Of a DNA stretch of 64,000 bases, positions 48,205-60,045 are shown one piece after another (within the stretch, counting starts at the first letter, position 1; the number at the start of each line of letters is the position of its first letter). The notes below the pieces were generated by a model. It was not told the DNA's origin. It saw only the letters and a program-made list of their open reading frames with translations, and did not search any database. The stretch is from Chenopodium formosanum (lineage: Eukaryota > Streptophyta > Magnoliopsida > Caryophyllales > Amaranthaceae), in contig CM044876.1 in NCBI GenBank assembly GCA_024500155.1, forward strand, positions 7,073,001-7,137,000, in the 5' to 3' direction. The translations under genes and the position numbers were made by a program.

Positions 48205-48339
48205 TTATTATGCATTGGACTACCCTACCCAGGACATTATAAAACTATGGTTGATGAGTTTTGACAACTTGATCTCTTAGTAGAAACCTCGTTGTTGTCT
48301 AGCCAAACTGCGTACAAAATGTTTTATGCCTTTTATTTT

Positions 48340-48500
48340 TTTTTTAGGATAAGGGGTGGGCCCATCTTAATTTAATTTCCTATCACATGAATATCGAGGG
48401 GGTTATATAACTTTTTATATCCACAAGGGGAGGGGTGATATGAACCTCAAACCTGGGTCACTGCCAGGGAACTAAAGCCTAGCTCCACTGAGCATAGGAT
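48340..48500 (-). mobile_element. Probable SINE
   Basis: Minus strand: box A-like ATGCTCAGTGGAGCTAGGC, box B-like GGTTTGAGGTTCATATC, then a short A run with TAAAA. Boundaries approximate. Confidence 0.45.
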
Positions 48501-48595
48501 ATTATAGGAATACAAAAGTCATCAGTGATAGCCTTAAGGAAACCACCAAATCTTCCTATAATCTATCCTATGACCTATGCCAATAATATGCCAAG

Positions 48596-48895
48596 ATTGC
48601 CAACTATACAAACAAATCAATAACAAAACTTTTGTATGCCCCCGGTGTACAATAATTTTATTGTACATCGAACATTTTGCGAAAAGTGACCCCTTTTTTC
48701 GTACAAAAGTGACCCTTTTTTTTTTTACAAAAGTGACCCTTTTTTTCACAAAAGTGACCCTTTTTGCTACAAAAGTGACCCATTTTTTTTTCCAAAAAGA
48801 GATTTTTTTTTTCACAAAAGTGACCCTTTTTATTCACAAAAGTGACTTTTTTTTTCCCAAAAGTGACCCTTTTTTTCACAAAAAGGAGGCACTTT
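48596..48895. repeat. AAAAGTGACCC array, half of a TIR element
   Basis: The left end (ACAAAACTTTTGTATGCCCC, then GGTGTACAATAATTTTATTG) matches the inverted right end of the element at 61798-62150. It is followed by about 12 units of AAAAGTGACCCTTTTT. No matching right end found. Translations (VTFVKKK repeats) are artefacts. Confidence 0.6.
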
Positions 48896-50021
48896 CACAG
48901 GCTCATCTACTTTCATAAAGAAATTTATAAGACTGCTGAATGCCTATACTTCATCTCATATTCTCATCTATCTTATCAAAAAGAGCCAATGCTTTCAGTC
49001 ATCTCTCCAGTACAGTAACCATTCAAAGAGCTCCATACGAAGCCTTTTTTCACTTCAGAAGAAAGACTAACAAAGTACTTCTCTGCTTTGCAAATACCCT
49101 TAGCTTTACAGAGTACGACATACCAATAGGAAGTGCACTTTAATCACATATGAGATACGCATACCAATATACCACGATAGTATCAAATTAGCAAGAATGC
49201 TTAAATTTGTCCTTCTCCATCCATTCAAGGATCTGTATGAATCAAGAACACAAGATTCAATCATGGAAGAAAATGATTTGCAGCAAAAAAAGGAGAGAAA
49301 AGGAAAGTAAGAGTAGAGAGAGAAACTGAAAGAAGAAAGCACTCAAAGAAGATCCAGAAAATGAAAAAAACAAGGAAGAAGTTGTGAGCAGCGAGCCGAT
49401 TTACAATATCGTTATTGTAAACCGGATTTTAATAAATTTTTGTGCAATAAAATAATATCATAAATATCCTAACATTATACTCATATGTATGTTTTCTATG
49501 TATAATAGTACTTAAGATATTTTGATTTTTAACACAAAATTAAAAAAAGGGCTGAAAATGATAAATGAATTTAACATTATGAAAAAAAATAATTATTCTA
49601 ACTCTGGAAAAAATAAAATTAGAATATTGGATTTATTATACTACCATTTTACACTTCCGCCCAAAAATCCGTAAGTAGAGTTTATAGTAATACGTGTTCC
49701 ATTTTATTGGCTTTGAAAAAAATAATTAAAAAAAAAATAGAACTCCTAAAACAACTCGGCCACCCCAACCCTACCCCCGCCACCCTCTTCTCCGCCCCAA
49801 CATAACCCAACTCAGTGGTCGTCGTCTGCCCCACTGCCCCATCCCCCAGCCTAAACTCGCCCTACCAGACCCTACCCCCAGCCTTAAACCGTCGTATCAC
49901 CGCCAAACTTAAGCCCACTTCTTTTTAAAAATTTGTCAAAATCAGCCTTTTTTAGAATGTGTAATTTCATTCTTGTTACAATGTTACTGAAATTGAGGAA
50001 GTATTAATTATACACAAACTT
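48896..50021. other. Intergenic, no gene seen
   Basis: Mostly AT-rich; a C-rich patch at 49755-49925 (CCCCCGCCACC and similar) stands out but has no supported frame. Confidence 0.4.
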
Positions 50022-50853
50022 TTATACGTGGCCAACGAACCATCATGGGGTTACTTCATTTGTCTTATTGGGGTTAGGCCCCGTTCTTTAGAGCTGCTTT
50101 GCTTTGCTCTGTTCTGCTTTGCTCTGCTGAGCCTTGCTCTGCTCAAATCAAATCTGCTTTGCTCTGCTCTGTTCAAAAGAAATCTACTATGCTCTATTTT
50201 TAAATAATAATTAATAATAACAACAATAATAATTAATATTCAATAATAATAATTAATATTCTATTGATGATAATAATTTATTATTTTGAATAATTATAAT
50301 AATTATTAATATTAATAGTAATTAATATTTATTAATCATAATAATAATTAATAATAATCATCAATAATAATATTTAATAATACAAACTATTAAAATTAAT
50401 ATTTAATAATATTATTAATAAATAATTTCTAATAATTACTTCGTATATTAATTATTTCAAACAAATAAATTATAATAATAATAACAATTAATAACAATTT
50501 CTTTTGTAAACATTTGATATTAGAATCACAATGCGTAGAAACATTTCATGTGGATATTGATTGTTAGTTCATTAAGTTGATTATTTTTCAAATCTTTCCA
50601 TACATTTTAAGAATTAAAAAAAGAGGTTGTTTTCAAGTAGTACTTTGTATGTTATTATTATTTTTAGGGTTAAAAACATATGATTAAGACAAATTTATAA
50701 TTAAAATCATTATTACTCATTAAATCATTTTATTTTAATATTTTTGTTAAATAAATATAAGTACCCCCGTTGTCTTTTATCTTTCTACTATTAACATATG
50801 TTAAATATGGTACACATATATTTATGTTTTCACTCACCTAAATCGTATATGCA

Positions 50854-50941
<88 letters not shown>

Positions 50942-50958
50942 TAATAATAATAATAATA

Positions 50959-51000
<42 letters not shown>

Positions 51001-51660
51001 CAACAACAATAACAATAATAATAATAATAACAACAACAACAATAACAATAATAATAATAATAACAACAACAACAACATTAATAATAATAACATTAACATA
51101 TTAGTATTAATAATAATGTTGAAATCTGCTCTGCTCTGCTCTGCTCGGCTCGGCTCTCCTCTACTCTGCTTTGCTATCCTGAAATCTGCTCTGCTCTGCT
51201 GTGTTGAAAATTAATCTACTCTGCCCAAAAGCTCAAAAGAATAGGGTCTACTTACTCGATCTACTCCCATTGTTTTTTTTTTTTTTTTATATGCATCACT
51301 TTGACAATTGCACTATTCACATACCATGGTTGACTTAATTTTTTCACCTCTAAATAATAAATGTTATTATATAATATATCATTAGATTTGTCATGATGTC
51401 TAGTGTCATATTATAATTTTGTTACAATTTACTAATGCACAATTAAAGATATTAATGGTTAAAGTAATGTCTCGGCAAATGTGCAGGTCAAACTGATGCA
51501 TATAAAAAAAACGGAGGGAGTATGTTACAAGGGTTATTTCATCAATTACCGGGTTAAGGCTATAAGAGTTACTTGATCAGTATTATAAGGGTTACTGAAT
51601 AGTGTTATAGGGTTACTTTGTTTATTTACAAGCGGCCACATAATGTGGTAACAGGTAAGC
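50022..51660. mobile_element. Composite nest: GGCCACA-family element carrying two MITEs
   Basis: Outer ends TACGTGGCCAACGAACC and GCGGCCACATAATGTGG with GGGTTACTT units next to them. Inside are a PIF-like MITE (50077-51248: GGCCCCGTTCTTTAGAGC ... GCTCAAAAGAATAGGGTC, CTGCTCTG arrays, a (TAA)n core) and a Stowaway-like MITE (51262-51522: TACTCCCATTG ... ACGGAGGGAGTA). All protein frames here are repeat translations. Confidence 0.65.
50858..51080. repeat. (TAA)n microsatellite
   Basis: Long TAA run with ACA interruptions, forming the core of the PIF-like MITE. Confidence 0.9.
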
Positions 51661-51806
51661 CACACACAAAATGCCTCGAAATAAGAAATGTGGTTTCTTA
51701 TTGGGAATTGAAATCTAACCACCTAGAACTAAACCACAAATTCATATTTGAAGAGAAATAATGTAAATAATTTTCTATATTAACGTGTCTCATCTACAAT
51801 AATTTG

Positions 51807-51849
51807 ATAACATAAATATATATTTTTTTTGTTGCAAATAACATAAATA
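51807..51849 (-). repeat. Poly(T) micro-insertion with 12-bp target duplication
   Basis: ATAACATAAATA at 51807-51818 and 51838-51849 encloses TATA, a T run and GTTGCAA. Confidence 0.6.
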
Positions 51850-52806
51850 CATTTTAAATGTATACAAAACCTATAAATGAATACAAACTTACAGTAATAT
51901 ATATGTAAACAAAATTTAGCGAATATGCGAGTGTTGCTCGGGTATGGACATAGTATAAATTAAATGTCTGAAAAGTATTTTATTGTAGGACAAAAATGAG
52001 CAACTTGCAAGCTATTGTAGCCCAAATTAAAAAAAGATAATCCAACTTCACTCATATTATACTTACTATATGTATTACTGATTTAATTTTTTTTCATATA
52101 TATTATTTATTGTAAGTTACAAGATTTTGTAGCTCACAATGCAAGTTATAAGTTGAAGATGTTAAATCTTTAAAAGTAGAGGCGCTATTCTAAAAAATAA
52201 GATAAGGGTTTGAAAGTTTGAAATGGTAGAGCTAGCATGAGACAAAATCCAATTAGTCCAATTTAATGGCCCTAGCCAACTGCCAACCTAATTAAGCATA
52301 AAGGCTGCGACACCTTGTGAATTATAATTTGAGGTGTCAAAACCAAATTCAACTTTACCCGATCCGATTTGATTCAAAATTGATTTGAAAAATATTCGGT
52401 TTAGATTTAGATGAGCGTGAACCCAACAATTTAATATGACTCAATTTTATAAATTAATCTGACTCAACCTTCTCAAACTCAATCTGATCATTTGAATTAA
52501 CACCTCTGTATAGTATAGGATGCTAGCACACTGCACATATATGTCTTCCTTGGCCTGTTTCGTGTGGTTAAAAAAAAAATACATATGTGCAATGATATAG
52601 TCCATCCAATTAAAAACATGCTATAATTGTTATAAACCTCACAGAGACAGTTGATACTGTACACTGTTGACAGTATATAAATCTCACATTGACATTTGAC
52701 ATTGTTGACAATGATCTTTTAATAAAAAAAAAATGTGGCAATTACTCATAATAAACTACGAGTAATAATTACGGAGTTTTGATTGAAAGTGAACTTTTAC
52801 TAACAA
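51850..52806. other. Intergenic, no gene seen
   Basis: A Helitron-like hairpin (GCGAGTGTTGCTCGGGTATGG, then CATAG|T) lies at about 51920-51952, but its 5' end was not found. Confidence 0.35.
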
Positions 52807-53248
52807 CTAGGCTAAACCCCGTGCCATGTACGGTGATCTTTAGTTATATATATATAGTTATATAATATTGATAAAGAAGTATTACTGTACTCAGTATAAT
52901 CATAAATTAGTCGAGAAATAATAAAAGTATGAAATATGTTAATTTGGTATTTGCAATTTTAATTATAGCTTCTAATACACAACTAAAACAAAAGTAGGCA
53001 AAAAATCTGAGCAATATTTTTTCTTATTGTAAGATTATTTTAAAATTTTGATTTTTGGTATATAATTGATTTACAAAAATCATGTTAATATGGAATATGC
53101 AAAACAAAATAATAATAAATAATATGATTTTTGTAAGTGATTTGTTTCCTTAATTGGAATTTTTTTTTTTAGTAAAAAGAAAAAAATAACTAAGGACACA
53201 CCAGGAGATGACACTTGTCATTGCTGGTGTGTCTTTTAGTATATAGTA
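52807..53248 (-). mobile_element. Non-autonomous Helitron (abuts the next one)
   Basis: On minus, the 5' part reads TACTATATACTAAAAGACAC with a GACACACCAG / CTGGTGTGTC inverted pair. The 3' end is hairpin CCGTACATGGCACGG, GGTTTAGC, CTAG (52810-52807), then T. Confidence 0.65.
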
Positions 53249-53638
53249 CTAGTTCTTTGCCCGAGCAACGCTCGGATATTTACAAGAAAACAAATTATCT
53301 TTATAAATTACTATAAGTTTGAGAATTATTTGTTTATGTTATCAAATTATTATAGATTAGATACGATAATGTAGAATACTTAAAGATTCAAGAAAATATA
53401 CAAAAAAATATTTTTTTTTTTTTTTGAGGAAACAAAAAAATATTTTATTTATTTAAGTTGTTATAGCTGTTCTATTTTTTAGGTTGCTTTTTTTTTAAAT
53501 CAGCTATGTTATTAATTTTCATGAACAAAAAAAGGAAAAAAAAAAAAGCTTTTTGGCGGGAATTTTTTTAATGCAAACGCGACATGTGTACTTTGGGGAT
53601 AGGGTTGGGGATTACTTTAGTATATTAGTATTGATTGA
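53249..53638 (-). mobile_element. Non-autonomous Helitron, about 390 bp
   Basis: Minus-strand start A|TCAATCAATACTAATATAC at 53638; 3' hairpin CCGAGCGTTGCTCGG, GCAAAGAA, CTAG (53252-53249), then T. Its 3' end touches the 5' end of the previous Helitron. A poly(T) micro-insertion (53400-53446) lies inside. Confidence 0.75.
53400..53446 (-). repeat. Poly(T) micro-insertion with 15-bp target duplication
   Basis: ACAAAAAAATATTTT at 53400-53414 and 53432-53446 encloses T plus GAGGAA. The low-complexity target lowers certainty. Confidence 0.5.
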
Positions 53639-53685
53639 TGCCACTTTTTTTTTTTTTGTTTTTTTTTTTTGATAAGAAATGCCAC
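53638..53685 (-). repeat. Poly(T) micro-insertion with 7-bp target duplication
   Basis: ATGCCAC at 53638-53644 and 53679-53685 encloses about 27 nt of T (one G) and GATAAGAA. It lies at the Helitron 5' border. Confidence 0.5.
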
Positions 53686-54618
53686 AATTAATTTTAGATG
53701 TGGATGTTTGAAGAAAATCTTTAAGAAACATTCGTCATAAATAAATCAACCGTTGTGTAATTAGCTCAAAGTAAGTCAACATTTCAACTAACTCAAAATA
53801 AGTCGACTTTAACGGGTATTTTTTTTTAAAGAGGTCAAATGACCTACAACCTACCAAACAAGTCAATTTTTTTATTAAATATAATTAATTATATTTAATT
53901 TAATTAAAAATAATTACATTAAATATGGAGTAAACAAATTATAGAAAATTAAAAAAAAAAATGTACAAGTGAAAGATTAATTCCTTGCCTTTCTCATTAT
54001 CAAACCGTGTATACTACCTCCGTTAATTGTTTTCTACAACTTTTACTATTTTTGTCAGCTAAACTTTATATGCAACAAAAAAATTTCATTACTCTTTTAG
54101 TAAAAAAAAAAAAAAAAAAAAACTAGTCAAATGTTAATTTTACCCTCATTTAAAAAATTAAAACACAATTACTAACTATAATAAGATTTAATTAATCACT
54201 AATTTCTCACCAAATTTTCACCCCAACCAACCAAATCTAATTCATCAACTCTTCATCTTCATCTCAAGAAACCCAAAACCATCTTCATTCATCTTCATCT
54301 CCATCTTCATCTTCATCTTCATCTTCATCTTCCCCAATATTTTCTCTATCATCTTTCAATATCATTATCTCTCTTCATCTTTTTTAGATCTTCTTTCTCT
54401 CTCTTTAACTTTCAAACAATTTGTAGTGGTTTTCATGAATTTGAGATCTTCTTTCTCTTTCTTCAACTTTCAAGAAATTAAATTTGTGATGGGTTTGTTG
54501 AATTGGCGGTGATGATTTCATGGGGGTTGGTTGAATTCGTGATGGGTTTTGTTTTTCGTGGGGGTGGGATTTCGTCGAGGTGGTGCCTGAGTTTCGTGGG
54601 GCTGGCATATATGTACAT
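53686..54618. other. No gene seen; CATCTT microsatellite
   Basis: A (CATCTT)n/(TCATCT)n run at about 54265-54340. One end of a CTACCTCCG-type MITE occurs at 54015 without a visible partner. Confidence 0.4.
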
Positions 54619-54626
54619 ATATGTAC

Positions 54627-54711
<85 letters not shown>

Positions 54712-54788
54712 TATATATATATTTATATATACACACACACACATATACACGCACGCGCGCACACACACACACACACACATATATATAT

Positions 54789-54840
<52 letters not shown>

Positions 54841-54852
54841 ATATATATATAT
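54619..54852. repeat. Compound (TA)n-(CA)n microsatellite
   Basis: About 40 TA units followed by two CA tracts separated by CGCGCG and TATATA. It sits where the 3' LTR of the copia element should continue. Long frames here are artefacts. Confidence 0.9.
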
Positions 54853-57324
54853 AAGATAATATTCCCATATATTCTAACACACCCCCTCAGTTGAAGCAGG
54901 ATGGTGTCGAACACTAAGACTTTCCCTAAATTCTTCAAATAATACCAAGGGGAGACCCTTAATAAAGATATCTACAATCTGATAGCGGGATGGGACATGT
55001 AATACTCGAACCTCTCCACGAGCAACCTTTTCGCGAACAAAATGAATATGCATCTTTATATGCTTAGTGCGTTGGTGTTAAATCGAGTTTTCAGACAAAT
55101 ATATCACACTATTAACATTATTGTAATACACCAATGTACCTTTCTAAATAGGACAATGAAGCTCCAAAAGAAGGTTACGTATCCAACAAAAATCAGAAAC
55201 TACATTTGCACTAGATTTGGGCAAAGTTGCTTGACGTTTTGCAGACCAAGATGCCAGGTTGTCACTAAGAAATACACAATAACTAGACGTTGAACGCCAA
55301 GAAACAGGACATCCTCCCCAATCAGCATCTATATAAGAAATTAGAGTATATATTGAAGAGAGATATAAATGCAAGCCATATTTAATAGTGCCCTGTACAT
55401 ATCTCACAATACGCTTGAGGGAAAGCATGTGCTCGTCTTAGGATCATGCATATACAAACACTCCTGTTGCACTGCATAAGTAATGTCAGGCCTCTTGAAA
55501 GTAACGTATTGTAGAGCGCCATCTAGGCTCCCATATAAAGTAGGATCAGCAATTGGTGCGCCAAAAGTAGCGCTCAACTTCGGTTTAGTATCAATCGGAG
55601 TAGGAGATGATTTACAGGATGACATGCCATCCCTATCAATAATTTCCCTAGCATACTTCTTATGAGAAAGAAATAAACCACCCTTATGGCGGGTGACAGT
55701 TATCCCCAAAAAATAACTCAACGGACTCAAGTCCTTTATAGCAAATTCAAAACTAAGAAGAGAAATAATAATAGACTTGCGAAGTGCATTAGAAGAAGCT
55801 GTCAAGATAATATCATCCACTTACAAAAGAATATATGCCATAGAAGTACCTTGTCGAAGGACGAAGAGAGAATGGTCGGACTGGCTATGCGCGAATCCAA
55901 GTGAGGAAACATAGTCTGCAAATCTCTTGTACCAAGCTCAAGGGGCCTGTTACAGGCCATTCAAAGATTTCAGTAAGCAGACATAATTAGGAAAATCCGG
56001 ATCACAGAACCCCAAGGGTTGATGCATGTACACCGTCTCTTTAAGGTCACCATGTAAGAAAGCATTTTTCACATCCAACTAATGAATAAGCCATGTCTTT
56101 GATAGAGCCAAATTGAGCACGGTGCGAATAGTAGCCAGTTTGACCACCAAACTAAAAGTCTCACCACAATCCACACCAACCTGTTGTGTCTTGCCATCAT
56201 CTACAAGACAAGCTTTATGCCTCTCAAAAGAACCATCAGAATTTTCTTTATGAGTAAATATTTACATAGATTAACTCTCATTAACATCATGTGGACAAGG
56301 GACCAACTCCCACGTCTTAATTACAATTAGAGCATCGTATTCATCATTCATGGCCTTTTTCCAGTTCGGGTCACGAAGTGCTAATACTAGATTACGTGGC
56401 AAATGGGATTTAACACCCTCAGAAAGAAGATTAAATGGCTTTTTCGGTTTGAAAATCCCCCTTTGACTGCGTGTTTCAACAGGTAGAAGGAGTGGGCTGC
56501 ACATTCGGTTGGGCCGGATTTGAGTGGTTGGCGAGATTTAGTGAAGGTGGGCTTGGAGAAGTAGGTGGAGAAGAATTTGGGATTGGAGAATTAGGTGGTG
56601 ATGGATGACGCTAGCTAGTCCTAGGCCATGTGGGGTAGACTCGATGGTGTATGGGAAGGTGCCACGTGGTCCCCCTATTGAGAGTTGGACTGGGCCAAGG
56701 TGTGAATCAGATATGGCAATAATCCCTCATCCAAAAAATCATATGAGTGTGATTGTGGAGTGTGCACTTTAGCAGGAATTGGGTCTCATAAAATATAACG
56801 TGGCGACAAATGATGATCTTATTAGAAGACATATCATAACACTGTATCCCCGATGGTTAGGCAAAAATCCCAAAAAAGACACATGGTGTAGAACGGGCTT
56901 GAAGTTTGTTTATTGTGGTAGATGAAAAAAGCGGATAACACAAACACCCAAACACACGAAGATGAGAATAAGAAGGGTCTTTTTTGGTAGAGAATTTTAA
57001 GAGGTGACTCATAGCCTAATCCTTTACTTGGAAGAATATTTAGAAGATATGTTGCTATTTGTAAAGCATGATGCCAAAATGATGGTGGCAATGATACATG
57101 AGCAACAAGTGTGCGAACAATATTGATAATGAATCTAATTTTTCTCTTTGCTTTCTCATTTTGTGATGAAGTTTGAAGACAACACATGAAAGACAAAAGA
57201 TAATCCATTAAGTTTGCAAAAATCCTAAAAAGGCCCATTATTATCAAATTCCCGACCATTATCACATTGAATGTTCTTTATCTCCCACTCAAATTGAGTG
57301 CAAATGAATGCTCTAAAATTAAGA
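54853..57324 (-). mobile_element. Ty1/copia retrotransposon remnant, 5'-truncated
   Basis: Minus strand, in copia order: integrase core (QCDNGREFDNN at about 57290, then QNEKAKRKIR and LPPSFWHHALQIATYLLN), reverse transcriptase start (WKKAMNDEYDAL...TWELVP, about 56310-56400), RT palm (MDDIILTASS, LSPLSYFLGI, 55405-55820) and RNase H (SYIDADWGGCPVSWRSTSSY, 55144-55428). A purine tract GAGGGGGTG then leads into TGTTAGAATATATGGG, the 3' LTR start at 54879, which is lost in microsatellites. Frames are broken several times (missing YV before MDD, frameshifts, stops). Gag, protease and the 5' LTR are missing: the integrase end is joined directly to CYP716 exon 2 sequence. Confidence 0.85.
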
Positions 57325-60045
57325 TCATCAAGGACCCGGTCCATGTAGCCAAGTTTGCCAACCCCTTCAATGAGATAGCCGCAGGGATCATATCCATCCC
57401 AATAGACCCACAAAGGGATCAAATCTTCCGAAATGGTTAGGAAGGAGTTAAGAAGCATTATCAAACAAAGGAAACTTGACTTAGGGCCTGTTCTAATTGA
57501 CTGAACTCAGCTGAATTGAACTGAACTGAACTGAATATTTTATAAGAGAAGGAAATTAAGAGTTGAGCTGAACTGAGCTGAACTGGACTGAACTGAACTG
57601 AACTGAATTTCAACATAAGAGAACAGGGCCTTAGCAGATGGCAAGGCTTCACCAACACAAGATATTCTATCTCATATGTTGTTAACTTCTACCGAAGATG
57701 GGAAGTTTATGAATGAAATGGATATTGCTAATAAAATTTTGGACTTCTTATTGGTGGACATGATACTGCTAGTACTTCTTGTACCTTTATTGTCAAGTTT
57801 CTTGCTGAGCTCCCTCACATCTATGAAGGTGTCTACAAAGGCAACTAGTTAATAACCTGAACTAATAATGTGCATGGATTTATTTGTTACTTATACTTTG
57901 CTTGATTAATATTAACTAGCTCTAGGATTAATGTGTAGTAACTTGTAATTAATTCGTCGTTTTTCTAATTAATTAATCCGATGTCTCATATGAAATAAGA
58001 TGAAATGATTTTGTAATCCAAATATTGAATTTGGCATATCTCCCATGATTGAAGCTTAGAGAACAGTATTTTACAACGAGAATGCTGAAATCAATTTTTT
58101 GAGTGAAGAAATCGATATGTTTTAAATTATAGATATATGGAAATTCAATAAAGATATGAAGAAAAATATAACACAAAATCTTATACGTGATTGGCCACAC
58201 CGTTATCACCAAACACTTTAAAAATGGTTTTTAAAATTAGTTATTCATCAAACATTTTTTACAATCAGTCAGCCAAACTAGCTATTAATTAGGTAAAATC
58301 AGCTAATACGATGAATTTCCATTTTCAGCTTTTGGGCAAACATATTAGGTTTTTGGATTGATAGGTTTAATTTTTAGTTGGTATGGATCATAATTCTACT
58401 ATGATTTTTTAATAAATTGAGAAACTCAATTTATTTAGATCTTACTAAACCCAAACCAATAATTTAGGGCTCGTTTGGCATTGATTTGGTTTTATTGTTC
58501 TGAGTTTTTAAAAAACAAAAAACTAGTTTTTGTTTTGATTTAAGATTTTTTTTCAAAACTCAAGGAAAATAAACAGATTTACTCAAAATAAAAAAATTAA
58601 AAAAATTAGGATATCTATTTAACATATGCTAAGACACAAGTAACGCCACCATCATTGTTTTCTTATCACATCCACAATACAACCATCATCGATCAACATT
58701 TGCTACTTCTAGCTCTATTTATCCCTTCCTTTTGGTCTTAATTGACATTTAACAATTCAAATTAATATAAATAATCAACATAAAAGGGGAGGATTGTAAA
58801 AATACAAAGAAACAAGAAAGGGTAGATTAGTCGGAAAATCCAATGGCAATGGAAGGCTAACAACAAATAAAATTCAGAAATCATATGGTAATCGCAGAGT
58901 TTCGTTTGCCTTCATCTTCACTGCTCAGACGAGAATATTATAGATATTTCCAATCATCACCTTATCAGGCCTACCATCGTCGACTCGTCGATACTCGATA
59001 CTACGTTCTATAGAGTGATAACTGATAAGATTGATAGTGTTAAAGAGATGAGAATAATTTATTTCGCTTACTCGTACTCCATATTAAAGAAAGAAGATTG
59101 ACACTAGTAAGATGGGGGAATGAAGGTTTTCAAAAACCAAAACTATAAAACAGCTTTCGGTGGTTTCCTCTATTTTATTTTCATAGTAAGTTGTTTTATC
59201 CTTATTTTAACAATGAGTCAATGAAAAAACGTAAAATTTAGTGGATCTTGTAGAAGACTAATGATTGATTATTATCTAATAATGGTGGTTGGAAATTTTA
59301 TGATGCAGAGCAAATTAAATGGAGATAGCAAATTCAAAAAAACCAGGAGAGCTTCTAAATTGGGAGGATGTACAAAAGATGAAATACTCATGGAATGTGG
59401 CATGTGAAGTGATGCGTTTGGCTCCTCCACTCCAAGGTGGTTTTAGAGAAGCCATTTCTGACTTTATGTACAACGGATTCGAAATTCCCGAGGGCTGGAA
59501 GGTAATTTCACTCTGACTTCTTATAATTTATTTCGAGTTTTGTTCAAGTCCAATCAGTTTGATCAGGTTTAAATTTTAAGTTGTAACTTAAAATGTCACT
59601 ACATACAAAGGTTTTACAATTAGCTACTAAATCATGCATGTCCCACATCTTTCACAAGTTTGACCTTTGTAATAAAGTCATAGTCATAAACTAATCAAGA
59701 TTATTTAACATGTATAAATGTACTTAATTGCAGCTATATTGGAGTGCAAATACAACACATTTGAACCCAGAATGCTTCCCAGACCCAAAGAAATTCGACC
59801 CGTCGAGGTTCGATGGGTCCGGCCCAGCACTATACACATTTGTACCCTTTGGAGGAGGGCCAAGAATGTGCCCAGGAAAGGAGTATGCAAGGCTAGAGAT
59901 ATTGGTGTTCATGTACCACATTGTCAAGAGGTTTAAATGGGAAAAAGTGCTTCCTAATGAGAAAGTTGTTGTTAATCCCATGCCTATCCCGGAGCATGGC
60001 CTTCCCGTCTGCCTTTTCCCACATTCTCAAACCGCGGTTGCTTAA
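57325..60045 (+). pseudogene. Decayed CYP716 copy (exons 2-4)
   Basis: Remnant of exon 2 (57325-57841), exon 3 (59309-59501) and exon 4 (59734-60045), with introns homologous to the intact gene. Damage: exon 1 and the front of exon 2 are replaced by copia; a deletion removes the PGTPFH stretch; a 147-bp MITE sits in exon 2 (57484-57630); one G is lost in TTTTGGACTTC before the I-helix (frameshift); a TTAA insertion at the start of exon 3 brings a stop (CAAATTAAATGGAGATAG). Exon 4 is still open with [15 protein letters not shown]. Intron 2 also carries an unrelated insertion from 58466 to about 59180. Confidence 0.9.
57484..57630. mobile_element. PIF/Harbinger-like MITE inside a CYP716 pseudogene exon
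   Basis: Ends GGGCCTGTTCT and AGAACAGGGCC with a TTA duplication (57481-57483, 57631-57633). The intact gene shows the empty site, GACTTAGCAG, near 10585. Core of TGAAC/GAGCT units, related to 19218-19457. Confidence 0.9.

Noticed and set aside
48658..48918. VTFVKKK / KVTLFFTK repeat proteins
   Set aside because: Translations of the AAAAGTGACCC array next to a transposon end.
50830..51099. 89-codon Leu/Ile-rich frame
   Set aside because: Translation of (TAA)n.
54405..54938. Long frames translating to IYIYIY/CVCVCV
   Set aside because: Pure (TA)n and (CA)n microsatellite translation.
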